In this document: positions 10,474 through 22,382 of the stretch, in pieces
Position numbering within the stretch: position 1 is the stretch's first letter
Layout of the letters: each line of letters opens with the position of its first letter
Assembly (NCBI RefSeq): GCF_020509005.1
Contig: NC_063016.1
Span: forward strand, 1,364,001-1,428,000
Reading direction: 5' to 3'
Origin: Fulvia fulva
Lineage: Eukaryota > Ascomycota > Dothideomycetes > Mycosphaerellales > Mycosphaerellaceae
DNA: 64,000 nt
Translations under genes and position numbers: made by a program
Notes under the pieces: model-generated
Seen by the model: only the letters and a program-made list of their open reading frames with translations
What the model was told of the DNA's origin: nothing
Databases searched by the model: none

Positions 10474-11329
10474 TCATAATATAACGCACTTGGACCCGCC
10501 ACCACCACCGCTGCCTCTGCGATCATCATCGCGCCTATGTCGCTTCCGCCGAGTCCTCTGATGCCTCTCCAGCTCTTCAGGTCGTGCTCGTGAGAGATCT
10601 TTCCTAATGATCTGCCTGCAGACATCGACAAAGACCTCGTTGATGTTCGTAGCTTTCCGTGCACTTGTCTCATAGTACGGTATGTTGCCCCAGCTCTGTG
10701 ACAGTTGAAATGCCTTCGCTCTCGATACAGCTCGATCCTCCTCAAGATCGGACTTGTTCCCTACAAGGACCATTGGGAAATGGGGGTCGCCTTTCGTCCG
10801 CACAATTTGTTCTCGCAGTTCGACCAGTTCACGCAGAGAGGATGCTGAGGTGATGCTGAACACTAATAGAAACCCCTGGCCAAGGCGCATGTACATGTCC
10901 CTGGTTCATGATCAGTTGACTGTCTGGCCCACTGACAAACAGCATGCGTACCTCATTGCCGCTACTTCTTATTAGCAGGTGCGCTTCGAGGTCTCACGAT
11001 TGCGTACTTACTGAATTGCTCAGTACCGGCAGTGTCCATTATCTCCAGAATTACTGATCTGCCCTGCGATCACGTTCAGCTCTTTGCAGGTCGATATGAG
11101 GCATTGAACGTCAAACATACGTCTACGTCTACATGTTTCCGGTACGAGTCTTCGATCGTGGGATCGTAGCGTTCTACGAACACTCCCTGGACGAATTGCA
11201 CTATGGTAGTGAGCTTTCCGTCCGTGTGTTTGTCAGACTATGCCACGTACTTGTCAAGCAACTCTTGCCTACCCCGCCTGAGCCCAGCACGGCGATGTGG
11301 TATTCTCTCTGATACGCTGAACGCGACAT
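10474..11329 (-). CDS. RSR1: Ras-family GTPase, Rsr1/Bud1 (krev-1) type
   Basis: Five exons: 11329-11251, 11200-11121, 11063-11012, 10961-10952 and 10900-10474, giving 215 residues. All junctions have GT/AG and keep the frame. The product has the P-loop Gly-Ser-Gly-Gly-Val-Gly-Lys-Ser (16-23), switch I [11 protein letters not shown], switch II [12 protein letters not shown] and Glu-Thr-Ser-Ala. The basic, Gly-rich tail ends in the CaaX box Cys-Val-Ile-Leu; the final Leu predicts geranylgeranylation. The Leu-Arg-Glu-Gln-Ile-Val-Arg and Glu-Val-Phe-Val-Asp segments point to Rsr1/KREV-1 rather than Ras1/Ras2. In this family it sets polarity sites and hyphal growth direction. Exon 4 is only 10 nt and supplies Thr-Ala-Met-Arg of switch II. 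Confidence 0.92.
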
Positions 11330-12889
11330 GATGCATCTGGGTATACGAGCAGGCTCTTTCTACCTCCGAAGTAGCTCGGTGTGCCAATGGCACTTCTTCT
11401 CTTGCGACTTCGATCCGGGACTGTTCGTCTGCTGCCTGGGCACAGCTCAAGAGTCCAGAATCGGCAGACCACTACCAGGCTTGCGTGGGAGGGCCAGCTT
11501 TGGAAAAGTTGTCTCGGCCAAGAAGGAGTGTGTGGTACACAGATCCACCCGGCGCGTGGCACGACTGTCAATGCCACCACCAATGGTCGAGAGGTTGGGT
11601 AAGGCACCGCGGCAGCCGGGTACGCGCAGCGCGACAGGTCGCGAAGAGAGCAGCAGCAGTAGCAAGAAGACGCTCAGGTGTAAGTTATGATGAGAGGAGG
11701 AGAGTGTGGCGCTGACTACTGCCCGCCATGAGTGCAGTAGCTCTGGAGCCCATCACACTGCGTGCACAGCGATCTATGTGTATTAAGTTAGAGTGTTTTC
11801 ACGCCGGCACAATGTGTGAACCGCACCATTCCCTGGCATTTCGATGGCGCCGTGGCCTCGCTAAGCAACACTAAACGCACAACGCATGCCCGATGCCTGT
11901 CAGCTGCTTGCGGAGTTGCTTGGAATCTGGGAACATCGAAGAGAAACGAGTCGTGCTTCGCCGGAAGTGCTCCTTGTCGTGCAGTGAATTACTTGTTGCC
12001 GCCTGCCTCGTCGTCATTCGTCGCACACGAGCCTATCAAGTGCTGCTCAGCATGGTCTCGACTGCGCAAGAAAGTGAGATGCAACGTGGTTGGGTGTGCC
12101 CCTCACAGTAGTTTTGCAGCGCAGTTGTTGAGATGAGAGCTACCAGCGTACCACCGGCCCCGGCCCCGGAAGATGGTTCCACGCGCTGCCGCCAATGCCA
12201 ACGGGGGCACGAACCCAGTGATACGGGTCTGGGATGACCTTATCGACGACGATCAGCCGTGCGAAGCCACTGAAGTCACCGCGAACAACGTGGTGTAGAC
12301 AGTTCCAAGGCTAGAGCGCAGCGCGACAGAGACGCCATTGAAACAACCACACCTGTGGGCACCTCGACACGCTTAGTCGAGCAAGTGTGCATCGGCTATG
12401 CAGGCAGGCATGTCCGCCGGTAGTAGCAACCACATATGTACAGCGATGCAAGGGTGTCATTGCCGCCCGACGAGGATGCATTGCATAATGCATTCGGTTG
12501 CATTGACCCGATTTTGGGTGTCGGCATCGGTATGCCACGGTATTATATGACGACAAAGACCACGACTCTGCTCGGGCATCGTACAGGCAGTGTAGTGGAA
12601 TGGTCAACGACATGATCGAAGGCGTCGCTACGATGCTACCTAGGTACTTACAGGAGCCTCTTTGAAGGCGGCGCGCGCCCTGTTGCTTACCATTGCTCTC
12701 TTTAAAGCGTGTGCCGTAGCACATTCCAGACCATGTCTAGATAGAAGGAACACCTCGGAGAAAGTTTCCGCCGACCGGATAGTGCCGCGATGAGCCTGAA
12801 TCGCAGAGCTAGTCCGAATCGAATCGCGTACTTCCTCACAACTCCTCCTCTCAGCGCTCCTCACACATGTTCAGCTACCGCCGAGGAAT
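11330..12889. other. long intergenic region between RSR1 and EMC1
   Basis: This is the shared upstream region of two divergent genes, 1.56 kb. It holds many short overlapping frames on both strands without domains. A 42-codon ATG frame at 12172-12300 + has no recognisable similarity and is not called. Confidence 0.4.
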
Positions 12890-15740
12890 ATGCATCTCTC
12901 GCTTCTCGGAGTGATAGCGTCCCTGCTGGGATCGTCGCTCGCAGTCTTCGCCGATGAAGCCTGGAATGTCGATTATCACTACGCCCTGGTCGGTCTGCCA
13001 AAAGAAGACACGACTCTGTTCCATCAGCCACATCCCAGCTCCAAAGCGTCTCTGATCTACACCCTTTCCGAGGAAGGCGTGATTGGTGCTGTCAACCCAA
13101 GGGACGGGGCACTGGTATGGCGACATGCACTGAGGGCCAATACGACGCAGACCGCGTCTAGCTTCCTGCGAGCTGGACAAGGGCAGGACGTGATTGTGTC
13201 CGGCTCCGATCATCACATTGCCGCCTGGAGCGCTGTCGACGGTAGACTGGCCTGGACTCAGCACATTGAGGGAGTTCTGGAAGACCTCGAGATTCTGGAG
13301 CTTCACGATGGCAGAGAGACGCCCGGCGCCAAGGACGCCATTGTTCTTGCGAGTGGTGTCCATCCCACACTTCAGCGACTGGACGGTGCGTCGGGCGCTG
13401 TCAAGTGGACGCACAAGCTTGATAGTGGGGATGTTCCATATCAAGTTTCTGCATCCTCGACGGAAGTCTTCGCCATCTTACTCCATAAGACGCTGTTGGG
13501 CAACATCAAAATCAAACTGCTAGCCCTAGACCCCGTCAGTGGGCATAAGAATGACGAGTATACCTTGAGTGCTGATAGCGAGATATCTTCAACAGACCTC
13601 ATTGCGTCAGTTGGCGCCAACTCCGCGTCGCCCATCATTGCGTGGACCGACCCCGCGCATAGCGTGCTCAAAGTAAACATCATTGGCACCAAGGGAGTCA
13701 CTACGTTCAACATCGACAAGCATGGCGATCAGGCTGTGACCAAGATCCGACTACACGCGCCATTCCACACAAACTCATTGGCGCACTTCCTAGTGCATTA
13801 CGAGACAGCTACGTCACACTGGGCAGAAGTGTATCACATCGACCTCAAGAAGAGCAAAATCGAGAAGGCGTATGCACTGCCGAAGATTAGTGGAAAGGGA
13901 GCCTTCTCTACCAGTACTTCAGATGCAAATGTCTACTTTACGAGGATCACGCAGAACGAGATCATGACAGTATCCTCCGTGTCAAATGGTACCCTTGGAA
14001 GATGGCCGATAGTCGGTTCCAACTTTGGCGTGGTTGCGTCTCAAGGCGAACGCGTTGAGCCGGTTCACGCAGTGTCCGAAGTGTCTGTGAAGGGTGATTC
14101 GGTATCTGCATTGCGGTCTGCTGTCCTTTTGACAACTGGCGACTGGGTCCTTATCCGAGAGGGCACGCCTGTATGGCAGCGACCGGAGATATTGGCAACA
14201 ACAATAGAAGCAGCATTTGCGGCTCCGGTGGAGGTGGAATCGTTCAAGCGCGATCTCGAGATTGAAGCGCACAGCAACCCACTCTCAGCCTATTTGCATC
14301 GCGTGAAGCGACACATCCAGGATTGGCAAAAGCTCCCAGAAGTGCTCTCGGACTTGCCGCAAAAGGTCAGAAGTGGACTTTTCGGCACCACCGCGGAGAG
14401 CGGGCTCACTGGCGATGTTTTTGGTTTCCATCAAGTGATTGCTTGCGCTACCACAACAGGACGAGTCGTGGCATTGGATGCCGCTAACCCAAACAGAATA
14501 CTCTGGTCCAGGCAAGTACTGGACGTGGATGCAGGTCAAAAGTGGGCTCCCAAGTTTGCCTCAGCCTCAGACGGAATGCTGGTTCTCACGTCGGGAGATA
14601 AGGTTCATGAGTATCGACTCAATGCCACGAATGGAGACACGGTACCCCTCACCACGTCTGCAAGCTCAGGATCATCCACGGCTGGCAGCGTGCAATTCAC
14701 CTTGCAAGATGGCCAGCTTGAAGCAATCAAGGCGGGCAGTGCTACTGCTGGGCCTCTGTGGCACTTCATTACATCTGATCATGAGCGCATACTGAGTCTC
14801 ATTCCTCGGCCCGTCAACGATCCTGTTGCTTCTATTGGCAAAGTGCTGGGGGACCGGAGAGTGCTGTACAAGTATCTCAGTCCAAACTTGGCACTGCTGG
14901 CCACAGCCAATGATGCTGCCAAGTCCGTGTCTTTCTACGTGCTGGACACAGTTTCCGGCGCTACTTTGTACGCGGATACGCATCCTAGAATCGACCTCCT
15001 GGCACCCATACCTTCCGTTCTTTCCGAGAATTGGTTTGCCTATTCTTACACCACCGAGTCCTCAGATGGTACACCAAAGGGGCATCATTTTGTCGTGGGT
15101 GAGATGTTTGAGTCTCTTGTGCCCAATGACCGTGGACCACTGTCTGGCAGTACTAACTCTTCAAGCTTGCAAGAACCCGCGGAACCATTTGTCTTACTCA
15201 GATCTTACCAGATCCCCGAAAGCATCTCGAAGTTGGCGGTCACCCAGACCCGGCAAGGCATCACTTCTCGACAGATACTTGCCGTTCTAACAGACTCCAC
15301 TTCTATTGTCGGCATTCCCTACGGCGTAGTAGACCCCCGTCGTCCGATCGGCAGGGATCCTACCAAAGACGAGCAAATGGAAGGCCTGTCAAGATATACG
15401 CCTACTATCGAGTTCGACCCGAAGTGGCTTTTGACACACAAGCGTGAAGTGATTGGAATCACGAACGTGATCACGAGTCCCGCTCTTATAGAAAGCACCA
15501 GCTTGGTATTTGGGTACGGCCTGGATATCTTCGGCACCAGGCTCAGCCCAAGTTTCAGCTTTGATATACTGGGCAAGGATTTCAACAAGTTCCAGATGCT
15601 GGCGACTGTAGCAGCTCTAGCTGTGGCTACGTTTGTGGTTGCGCCACTAGTAAGTGATATTCTTCATCATGAGGACCATTCAAGCTAACACGCTGCAGGT
15701 TGCACGGAAACAGGTCAATGCGAGGTGGCAGTTTGCCTGA
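12890..15740 (+). CDS. EMC1: ER membrane protein complex subunit 1
   Basis: Exons 12890-15649 and 15699-15740 (49-nt intron, GTAAGT donor, GCTGCAG acceptor) encode 933 residues, normal for fungal EMC1. A signal peptide covers about residues 1-22. A PQQ/WD-like beta-propeller follows, with repeated Asp-Gly/Ala-Leu-Val-Trp strands, then the conserved DUF1620 C-terminal domain holding Thr-Ser-Pro-Ala-Leu-Ile-Glu-Ser-Thr and Tyr-Gly-Leu-Asp-Ile-Phe. One membrane helix lies near residues 905-925 and a short basic tail, Ala-Arg-Lys-Gln-Val-Asn-Ala-Arg-Trp, comes from the tiny last exon. Missing that intron would replace the tail with a wrong ending. EMC1 is the large lumenal subunit of the complex that inserts tail-anchored and multi-span proteins into the ER. 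Confidence 0.93.
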
Positions 15741-16345
15741 ACATACAAGCGTAAGGATCACCCATGATAAGCGATCCGGAGTGCTGGCTTGACACAAGGT
15801 CCCTGCTCGATCAGCGATCTTCACCACTCGAAGTTACCTTAGCTCGCATTGCCTCTCACGTTGTTCTGAAATGTGAGGTAGGCTTACGCCCTGGCCAGTC
15901 TATTCACCTGGTACCATTGGGACGTCAGCTCGCAACAACAGTCACATCCAGACGGCTGACGCATCGGTCGGTACCGTGGTCTCGCCAATTGTGTACAAAT
16001 TTGTCGGCTGACAGCTACGGTGCTGCTCAGCTTGGCGTGCATCGACCCCAGCACCAACTACATACCTCGCTATCTAGACGCTATACGTAGCATATCTTCC
16101 TCGCAGAAGAGGCTTGTAATGTTATACGCTGACAACTCACTGGCACTGACAGCACAATGGTTGCAGAGAGTTCCATGTCACCAAATGTCGTCATCAGATT
16201 GCATCAATCTCCGTTCTAACTCCGTGAAAATGACAAGGTGCAGCTAACACACACCTTCAGCACATATTACGAGCGACTTGGCCTCGAGGTAAGACATTAC
16301 CAAACAAACGCTATAAGCTCATCAATACCAACAGAATCCACCACA
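15741..16345. other. intergenic region upstream of the SDR gene
   Basis: Six hundred bases with only short frames. An in-frame upstream extension from 16238 exists, but the downstream ATG at 16346 has the better start context (CACAATG) and fits the family N-terminus. Confidence 0.4.
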
Positions 16346-17199
16346 ATGTCCGACCAAACAAAATACACACAGAAACTCAAAGGCTCCAAAGTCCTGATCA
16401 TCGGCGGATCAGCAGGAATTGGATATGGCGTAGCAGAAGCCTCCCTAGAGAATGGCTGCACAGTCTTCATCAGCTCATCCAACCCTGATCGCGTGCAGAC
16501 GGCGGTCGAAAAGCTGAAGAAATCCTACCCATCCGCTTCAGACAGAATCTCAGGCCACGCCTGCAATCTCGCCGACGAAGCGAACCTGGAGCAGAACATT
16601 GCCCAGCTCTTTGAGAAAGTCGGCACGGGTCTGGACCACGTGGTCCATACGGCTGGAGACTCGTTGGCCGTTACGCCGGTTGGGGAGATTAGTATGGAGA
16701 GTGTGAAGAAAGCTGGCATGGTGAGGTTTTTCGCTCCGTTGGTAAGTCACCCCATACAAAACCTCCCCACCACCCAGCACCACTCTTAACATTGTACCAC
16801 CTCCAGTTCATCGGCAAGATCGCTCCAAAATACCTCAACCCGGGCCCCGCCTCGTCAATCATAATCACAACCGGCGCCGTCTCCGAGCGGCCCATCGACA
16901 ACTGGACAGTCGTCAACAGCTACGCCACGGGACTGCAAGGCATGACCCGCGGCCTGGCGCTAGATCTCAAGCCCATCCGTGTGAACCTCGTCAGTCCGGG
17001 GGCAGTCAACACGGAGCTCTGGGGCCACATGACGGCAGAGCAGAAGGAAGGCATGTTCAAGGAACTGTCGAAGAAGATACCCGTCGGGAAGGTGGGGAGT
17101 GTGGAGGATGTGGCGGAGAGTTATTTGTATCTTATGAAGGATCGGAATGTTACTGGGGCGATGATTAGTACGAGTGGGGGGCATTTGTTGGTTGGGTAG
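16346..17199 (+). CDS. short-chain dehydrogenase/reductase without the catalytic lysine
   Basis: Exons 16346-16741 and 16807-17199 (65-nt intron, GTAAGT donor, CTCCAG acceptor) encode 262 residues, classical SDR size. The nucleotide-binding loop is Gly-Gly-Ser-Ala-Gly-Ile-Gly (near residue 18). The His-Thr-Ala-Gly segment stands for the usual Asn-Asn-Ala-Gly. The active-site tyrosine is Tyr171, but the lysine four residues on is Leu175. Pro-Ile-Arg-Val-Asn-Leu-Val-Ser-Pro-Gly follows as in other SDRs. A fungal subgroup with a Tyr-Ala-x-Gly-Leu sequence exists, so this may be a family trait rather than a mutation. The reaction is unknown; a conventional Ser-Tyr-Lys mechanism is unlikely. Confidence 0.88.
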
Positions 17200-17484
17200 G
17201 CTGTTGAAAGTGAAGGAGGTGGCAGGTTTGGGGCAGTGGTTCTATGCTACTTGGTAGGTGTTCAGCCTTCTCAGAATGATGAGCTACACGGAGACATGTA
17301 TGACGCTCCACTATGCCAATTGCTCTTGATCTCATCTCCAAAGTAACGTAAAGCCGTGATTGACCTCAATTAGAGATCGGGCGAAGACGACCAGTTCTTG
17401 GTTCCAATGTTGAGGTTTCCAACGCGTCAGCGTGTTATGCCTACGACTATCCAACATGTTGTATCTGTACACATAGCCAGTAGC

Positions 17485-20474
17485 CTAGTCCTCTGTAGGA
17501 TCTCCGTACTCCCACATGCCGCGGTTGCCTTTGAATGCCTCCTCCTGACGCTGCTTTAAGAACGCAATGACGTCTGGTGCGGCGCGCTCAAATGGGCGCA
17601 GCTTAGGTGACAGTCTCGCACAGCCCTCAGTGGCGAGATCGACGTTGATGCTGTTGAGAGGATTGCCAGACTTCGCGTCGAACAAAGTGATGTACATAAG
17701 GTTCTCTTTCGAATCGGTGTAGTCCACGTTAGCGACAAGCTCTCGTCCCTCGGTCATCTCGTAGAGTGCATTGATGGCGTCCTCGAGGTAGTCCTTTTGT
17801 GTTGGAAATTCGAGGAAGGAGAGTGCGGCGTCGACAGCCTGTGGCTTGACCTTCTGCAAGCCGAATTTGCCTTGGTCGAGCGGTCTCAGAGCGCTCCATG
17901 GCTGAGTCTCCGAGTTGCCGTAGTCGATGTAAACAATCTCGGAAGTCTTCTTCTCGCGATCGTTGCGCCTCACACGTGCACGGTACCACACGCCGTCTTG
18001 TGTAAACTTGGCCGAGACGACATCACCCGCCTTTGGTGGTTGCGGTAGTGCCTGTCCGTTACCTGGCGAGACGTGGAAAGATGCGAATTCCTTCATCAAA
18101 GAGTCCAGGTTCGCCTTGCCAGATCCGATGATTTGCAGCTTTAAGCGTGCAGTCTCCGGGTCGATGTAGGTCACTGCCACATCTTTGTAGTTCTTCTCGC
18201 GAGGAGGCAAAGCAGCATCGCCATTCGTGCCATTCGTGGCCGGCTCATCGTAGTCCTCACCATTCTCTGCTGCTTCTTGCGAAGGGTCCCAGTCATGCCA
18301 CAGCCCACGTCTGGCTTCCTTGGCTTTCTGTTCGGCCTGGAAGAGCTCATTTGCGTTGCCTGACTTCTCCGCACTGTATGCGTGTACTGAGGCAAGACCC
18401 TCCTCGACGAGGATCTTTGCGAAGCTCTCCCTGTTGACGTATAGCTGTCCAATGAAGCCACCTTGCTTGTCGGTATCTTCCACGTCAATCTCGACGTCAC
18501 GTTGCTGGCATCGCTTGACTGCGAAGTCATGTGCTTCTTGGCCGAATGGCTCGCCAGTGTCATTTGGGCCACGTGCACTCCGTGGTGCACGAATGCCGCC
18601 CAAAACGAAGGTGAGCTTGGCGTTCTCGCGCGGCACCAGCACAGTGAAGCGGCTACCTGACTTGACGAAGTCTACCACGGCAGGGACCTTTCGTGATTTC
18701 GACAGGAGCGTGAGCTGACGCTTCGCCTTCTCGAGAGATTCGCTGTAGTCGACGTATTGCTTTGCCGAAGGTGCCTTAGGTGACCACATGCCTTTCTGAT
18801 CCTTCTGTGCAGCCTCCTCAGCAGCAAGTAGCTCATCATACAAGGGACTGCGGTCGGTGTCATCCATACGATGGCGGATCACAGATGCATAGCCGTTCTC
18901 CACGAGCAGTAGGGCAACGTTGCTGTTGTTCTGGGTGACGGTTGCCATCTCGCGCTCGTCGTATCCATCTGTTGCAGGACGCTTACCATCGATCTTGACC
19001 TTTACGTGCTTACCGATAAGACGCTTTCGTAGGAATTCCTTGGCTTCGGCGCTGAATGGAGATTGCTTCGGGTCAGTGGGCTTCGGCTGTCGGACACTGC
19101 TGAGGTTGATGCGCTTTTCTTGACCTGGGTGTGTATTAGCCTCTGCGCACTCGCTTCGAATGCCTGGCTTCTCGTGATCCAGCGTGAAAGCAGCATTGCA
19201 CGACGCGGATCGGGCTTACCAGCTTTGTTGCGGATGTAAAGCGTATCCGCTGAGAAGACCCTGCTGACGATTGCCTCTTGCTCGTTGCCTCCTGTTCGCT
19301 GCGTGGATTGTCCCTTGAATAGACCCTTCTGCTGCTCTTTGGCTGTACGCTCTGCTTGGCGTAGCTTGCCCATCTCGGCTCCCAGCCATGTCGAATGATG
19401 GTCTACGCAGCGTGCAAGACCTTCCTTGAGAAGGAACTCGCCGATGTTGCCTACGGGGTGCTTGACTTCACCTACCAGAACGTTGCTTGGCGAGACACCT
19501 AGCAGCCTCACCTGTACGTTTCGCTGGAGTAGTCTGTCCTCTACAAACGCCTGGGCCTCGTTTCCGCAAGGCTCTGCGGCTTGCGTTGTGCCATCTGATG
19601 GGTTCGTTCTCGCTGTCGTCGGTGCTCGCAGGCCAGCAACAAGGACCGTTGTTTGCACATGCTTCGTCGGTGATAGCATGAGTCTGCAAATGAGGCGATC
19701 TCCACTGAGAACTCGCTCGACTATGGTATCAATCGGCTCGCCCTTGTGCTCTTCTGCGAACGCCTTCGCATCTGGCAGCTCGCGTATGCCTTGTACGACT
19801 GTAGGCTTTCCTGCCCATACACCCTTCGAGTCTGCTCTTGCGTGTGCTTCGAGGGCGGTAAGCTTTTCGAGTAGTTCGGCGGCAGCAGGCGATTCTGCTT
19901 TTCGATCGGCGTCGTCTCGCAGCTTGGACCAGCCTTCTTGTACAATACGCTCAGGTAGCTGGGTGCCGTCTTGCAGGAGAACAACAGCATATTCGCGTGA
20001 TGCTCCGCCTGTCTTTTGGGGGATCGAGTAGAGGACGGAGAATCGTACTGGCTTGCCTACCACGAGCTTTCGAAGGAATTCGCGCGATTCGAAGCTGCTG
20101 GGCTATGGCTTGTTAGTGAAACGCTCTGTGCATTGGCTAATACAAGCAATATAGAGGAGTCTGTGGAGCTGCTTGGCATTGCCATGGGTAGACGTTGACC
20201 TACCTCGTCGGACTGCAGTCGGGGAGCATTGATGAAAGCCAAGCTCAGAGTTCGCTCTTGTCTGCGAGGTGAGAGTGTCAGAAGATGTGCAATGCTAGTC
20301 GGAGCCACTGGACTTCATTCGGCGTGGTCGAACGCATGGTACTATTGAGAGTGTGTGCCTCAAGGTCCCACTGTTGCTCCGTTCCTGGTCTCGCACGCAC
20401 CTGTTCTTGTTCTGTAGGATCAGAGTGTCTCCAGAGAGAACGCTCTTGACCTTGCCTTCTTGGAGGGACGACAT
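17485..20474 (-). CDS. SND1: staphylococcal nuclease/Tudor protein (Tudor-SN)
   Basis: Four exons: 20474-20401, 20261-20204, 20102-19220 and 19124-17485, giving 884 residues, the usual length. Each junction has consensus sites (donors GTGCGT, GTAGGT, GTAAGC) and restores conserved sequence. The product has four tandem staphylococcal-nuclease-like domains (first starts Lys-Val-Lys-Ser-Val-Leu-Ser-Gly-Asp-Thr), then a Tudor domain around residues 660-730 (Asp-Gly-Val-Trp-Tyr-Arg-Ala-Arg-Val and Tyr-Ile-Asp-Tyr-Gly-Asn) embedded in a fifth, split SN domain that ends the protein. Known roles in other eukaryotes are in mRNA stability, stress granules and transcription co-activation. Signal peptide and membrane spans are absent. 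Confidence 0.94.
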
Positions 20475-22382
20475 TGTGGGAATCGAGCAGGCGCTTTGGG
20501 GAGGTCGTGCTATAGTATCGAGAGTATTGGGGAGGTATGCAGGATCGGCTTTGGTGGTGTCACGTGTGCACTGCAATAATTCAACCGACCAGCTGTCACG
20601 GCAGTGCCCCACGTGGTTTGGCTTTGGCAGGCTCGGTGAAGCCCAGGGCATCGCCGCATCATGGGGAACTTGTGCACCTCTCTCCTCAATCAATACATCG
20701 CATGCAATAACAACTCACGCGATCACTTCGCTGGCACGAACGATAGCGGTCTGCTCGAGACACTCGACGCTCTAGTCTGCTGCTGCTGCAGCATGAGAGC
20801 AGCCACCTCGCTTGGAGATAGTCTACAGCAACAGCGCGCCTCACTTCACCCGCCATCTTCAGTTTCAAGACAGAACGCTGAGAACGCTGTACTCTCGAAA
20901 CCGTACTTGGTACCTATGATGCCCTGCGAGGAACCAATGTCGCCATGGCGAGTTGGAAGAGCATCAAATGCGCCAGATTGCATCACGAATCAGCAAAATT
21001 GTGCACCGACATGCGTCCAGAAGCCATTGATACTCAATCAACCTGCGCGAGCCAACGACAATGAGACAGCATGTGACTCGAGTTGATGCAATGGCAAAGC
21101 GACATGATGTCCAGTCGGAGACCAAAAAGCCATCACGTCCAAGGTTCTTAAAGGCCTGTCGAGACTTCCAAATGATGCCTCTTGAGGACGCAGATATATC
21201 CAACTGGATGGTGGCGCCTTACTCTCTGCTGTGACCATGCGACCTCGTCCGCCTGTGGCCTACTGACAACAGATCTCCCCCAATGAGGCCACCTGACTAG
21301 GTCTCTATCTTTTGAACGATTTACCAAAGTCTGCCAAGTAGTCAGCAAGGCATCCACGCCCTCAGGCCCGATATCAGCCGCCGGCCTCTTCACATCAGGC
21401 ACGCTGTACCACCAACACACCACAGCCAGGCACAGGGCTGAAGAACCACAAAGATAGCCCACCCTCCTCATCAGCCACACACCATCAGCACAGGCAAGCA
21501 AGGCCGGCAAGGCAAGGTAAGCTGCACCATTGACGCACAGCAACGAGGATCCTCACGTCAATGACACCTCATTACTTATCGGACATCGCAAGGATCCTCG
21601 CTGCGGGAACGAACGTTCGAACGTTGCATTGCAGTCCTGCAGAATGGATTGAACCTAAGGACTTGGCAGCTGGTTTTCGCTGACCGACAACGGGATTTCC
21701 ATACATCACGATTACAGAATAATAAAGAGCCTAGACCACCACCACATCGCTCGATCTCTTTCTTCTCCATCACGATCTGGGCGAGCTGGGGTTGTCTCTC
21801 CCCGTTCGCCTCCGCTCCATGCTGCAACACCGATAGCCTCCGCCGAAAACGCCCCGAAAAAACTCACTCGCTCGCTCCGATGAGGCTGCGTGCTTCTCCG
21901 GGCTAACATGTGCTCATTCTGCTGGTACCTAGGCCGTGTATTGCTGCTTGTGTGGCTATACAATCGAACAAATTGTGTCTGCATGATCATCCATAGAACT
22001 GTTCGGGAAGTTGTGCCGGTCTGCCGTGGCTGCAACGGCTGCCGGGGACCGTTAATTTCCTCATCGAGGTTGGGGCTGGAGCGCGTGCTCCGGAGCTGGT
22101 GAGCCAGAGCTGGCTTGCGTCACACCTCCTTGCTTGCTGCCATTGTCGCCGCGCGGCCTGCTGGCGATAGTTGACAAGATCGACGTGAACCGTCCTTCCA
22201 AAATCCACTCGTACTTGGAGGAATGCGTTGGCCGTGGTATATGGTTGCCCACAGCACAGTGGAAGATCTGTCCATCGTTGATTCCAGTGGCCAGTCGCTT
22301 CAGAGTCGTGCGAAGCTGCGACTTCTGTGAGCCTCTTTCTTGTTTGTTGGGTCGATGCCTCTTTTGCATCTACTCAAGAGGC
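20475..22382. other. long intergenic region between SND1 and the PPTase gene
   Basis: About 1.9 kb without a gene I can support. A 131-codon frame on the minus strand (21543-21148) begins with two hydrophobic stretches but shows no known domain. A 14-bp perfect palindrome (AACGTTCGAACGTT) lies at 21612-21625. Confidence 0.4.

Noticed and set aside
12172..12300. 42-codon ATG frame between RSR1 and EMC1
   Set aside because: No domain, no splice signals, and a frame of that size is expected by chance.
16238..16345. N-terminal extension of the SDR
   Set aside because: Would add 36 residues ahead of a normal family start; weak context.
21148..21543. 131-codon minus-strand frame with hydrophobic start
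   Set aside because: Family unknown; the C-terminal half looks like random translation, and the only splice rescue would need a 27-nt intron.
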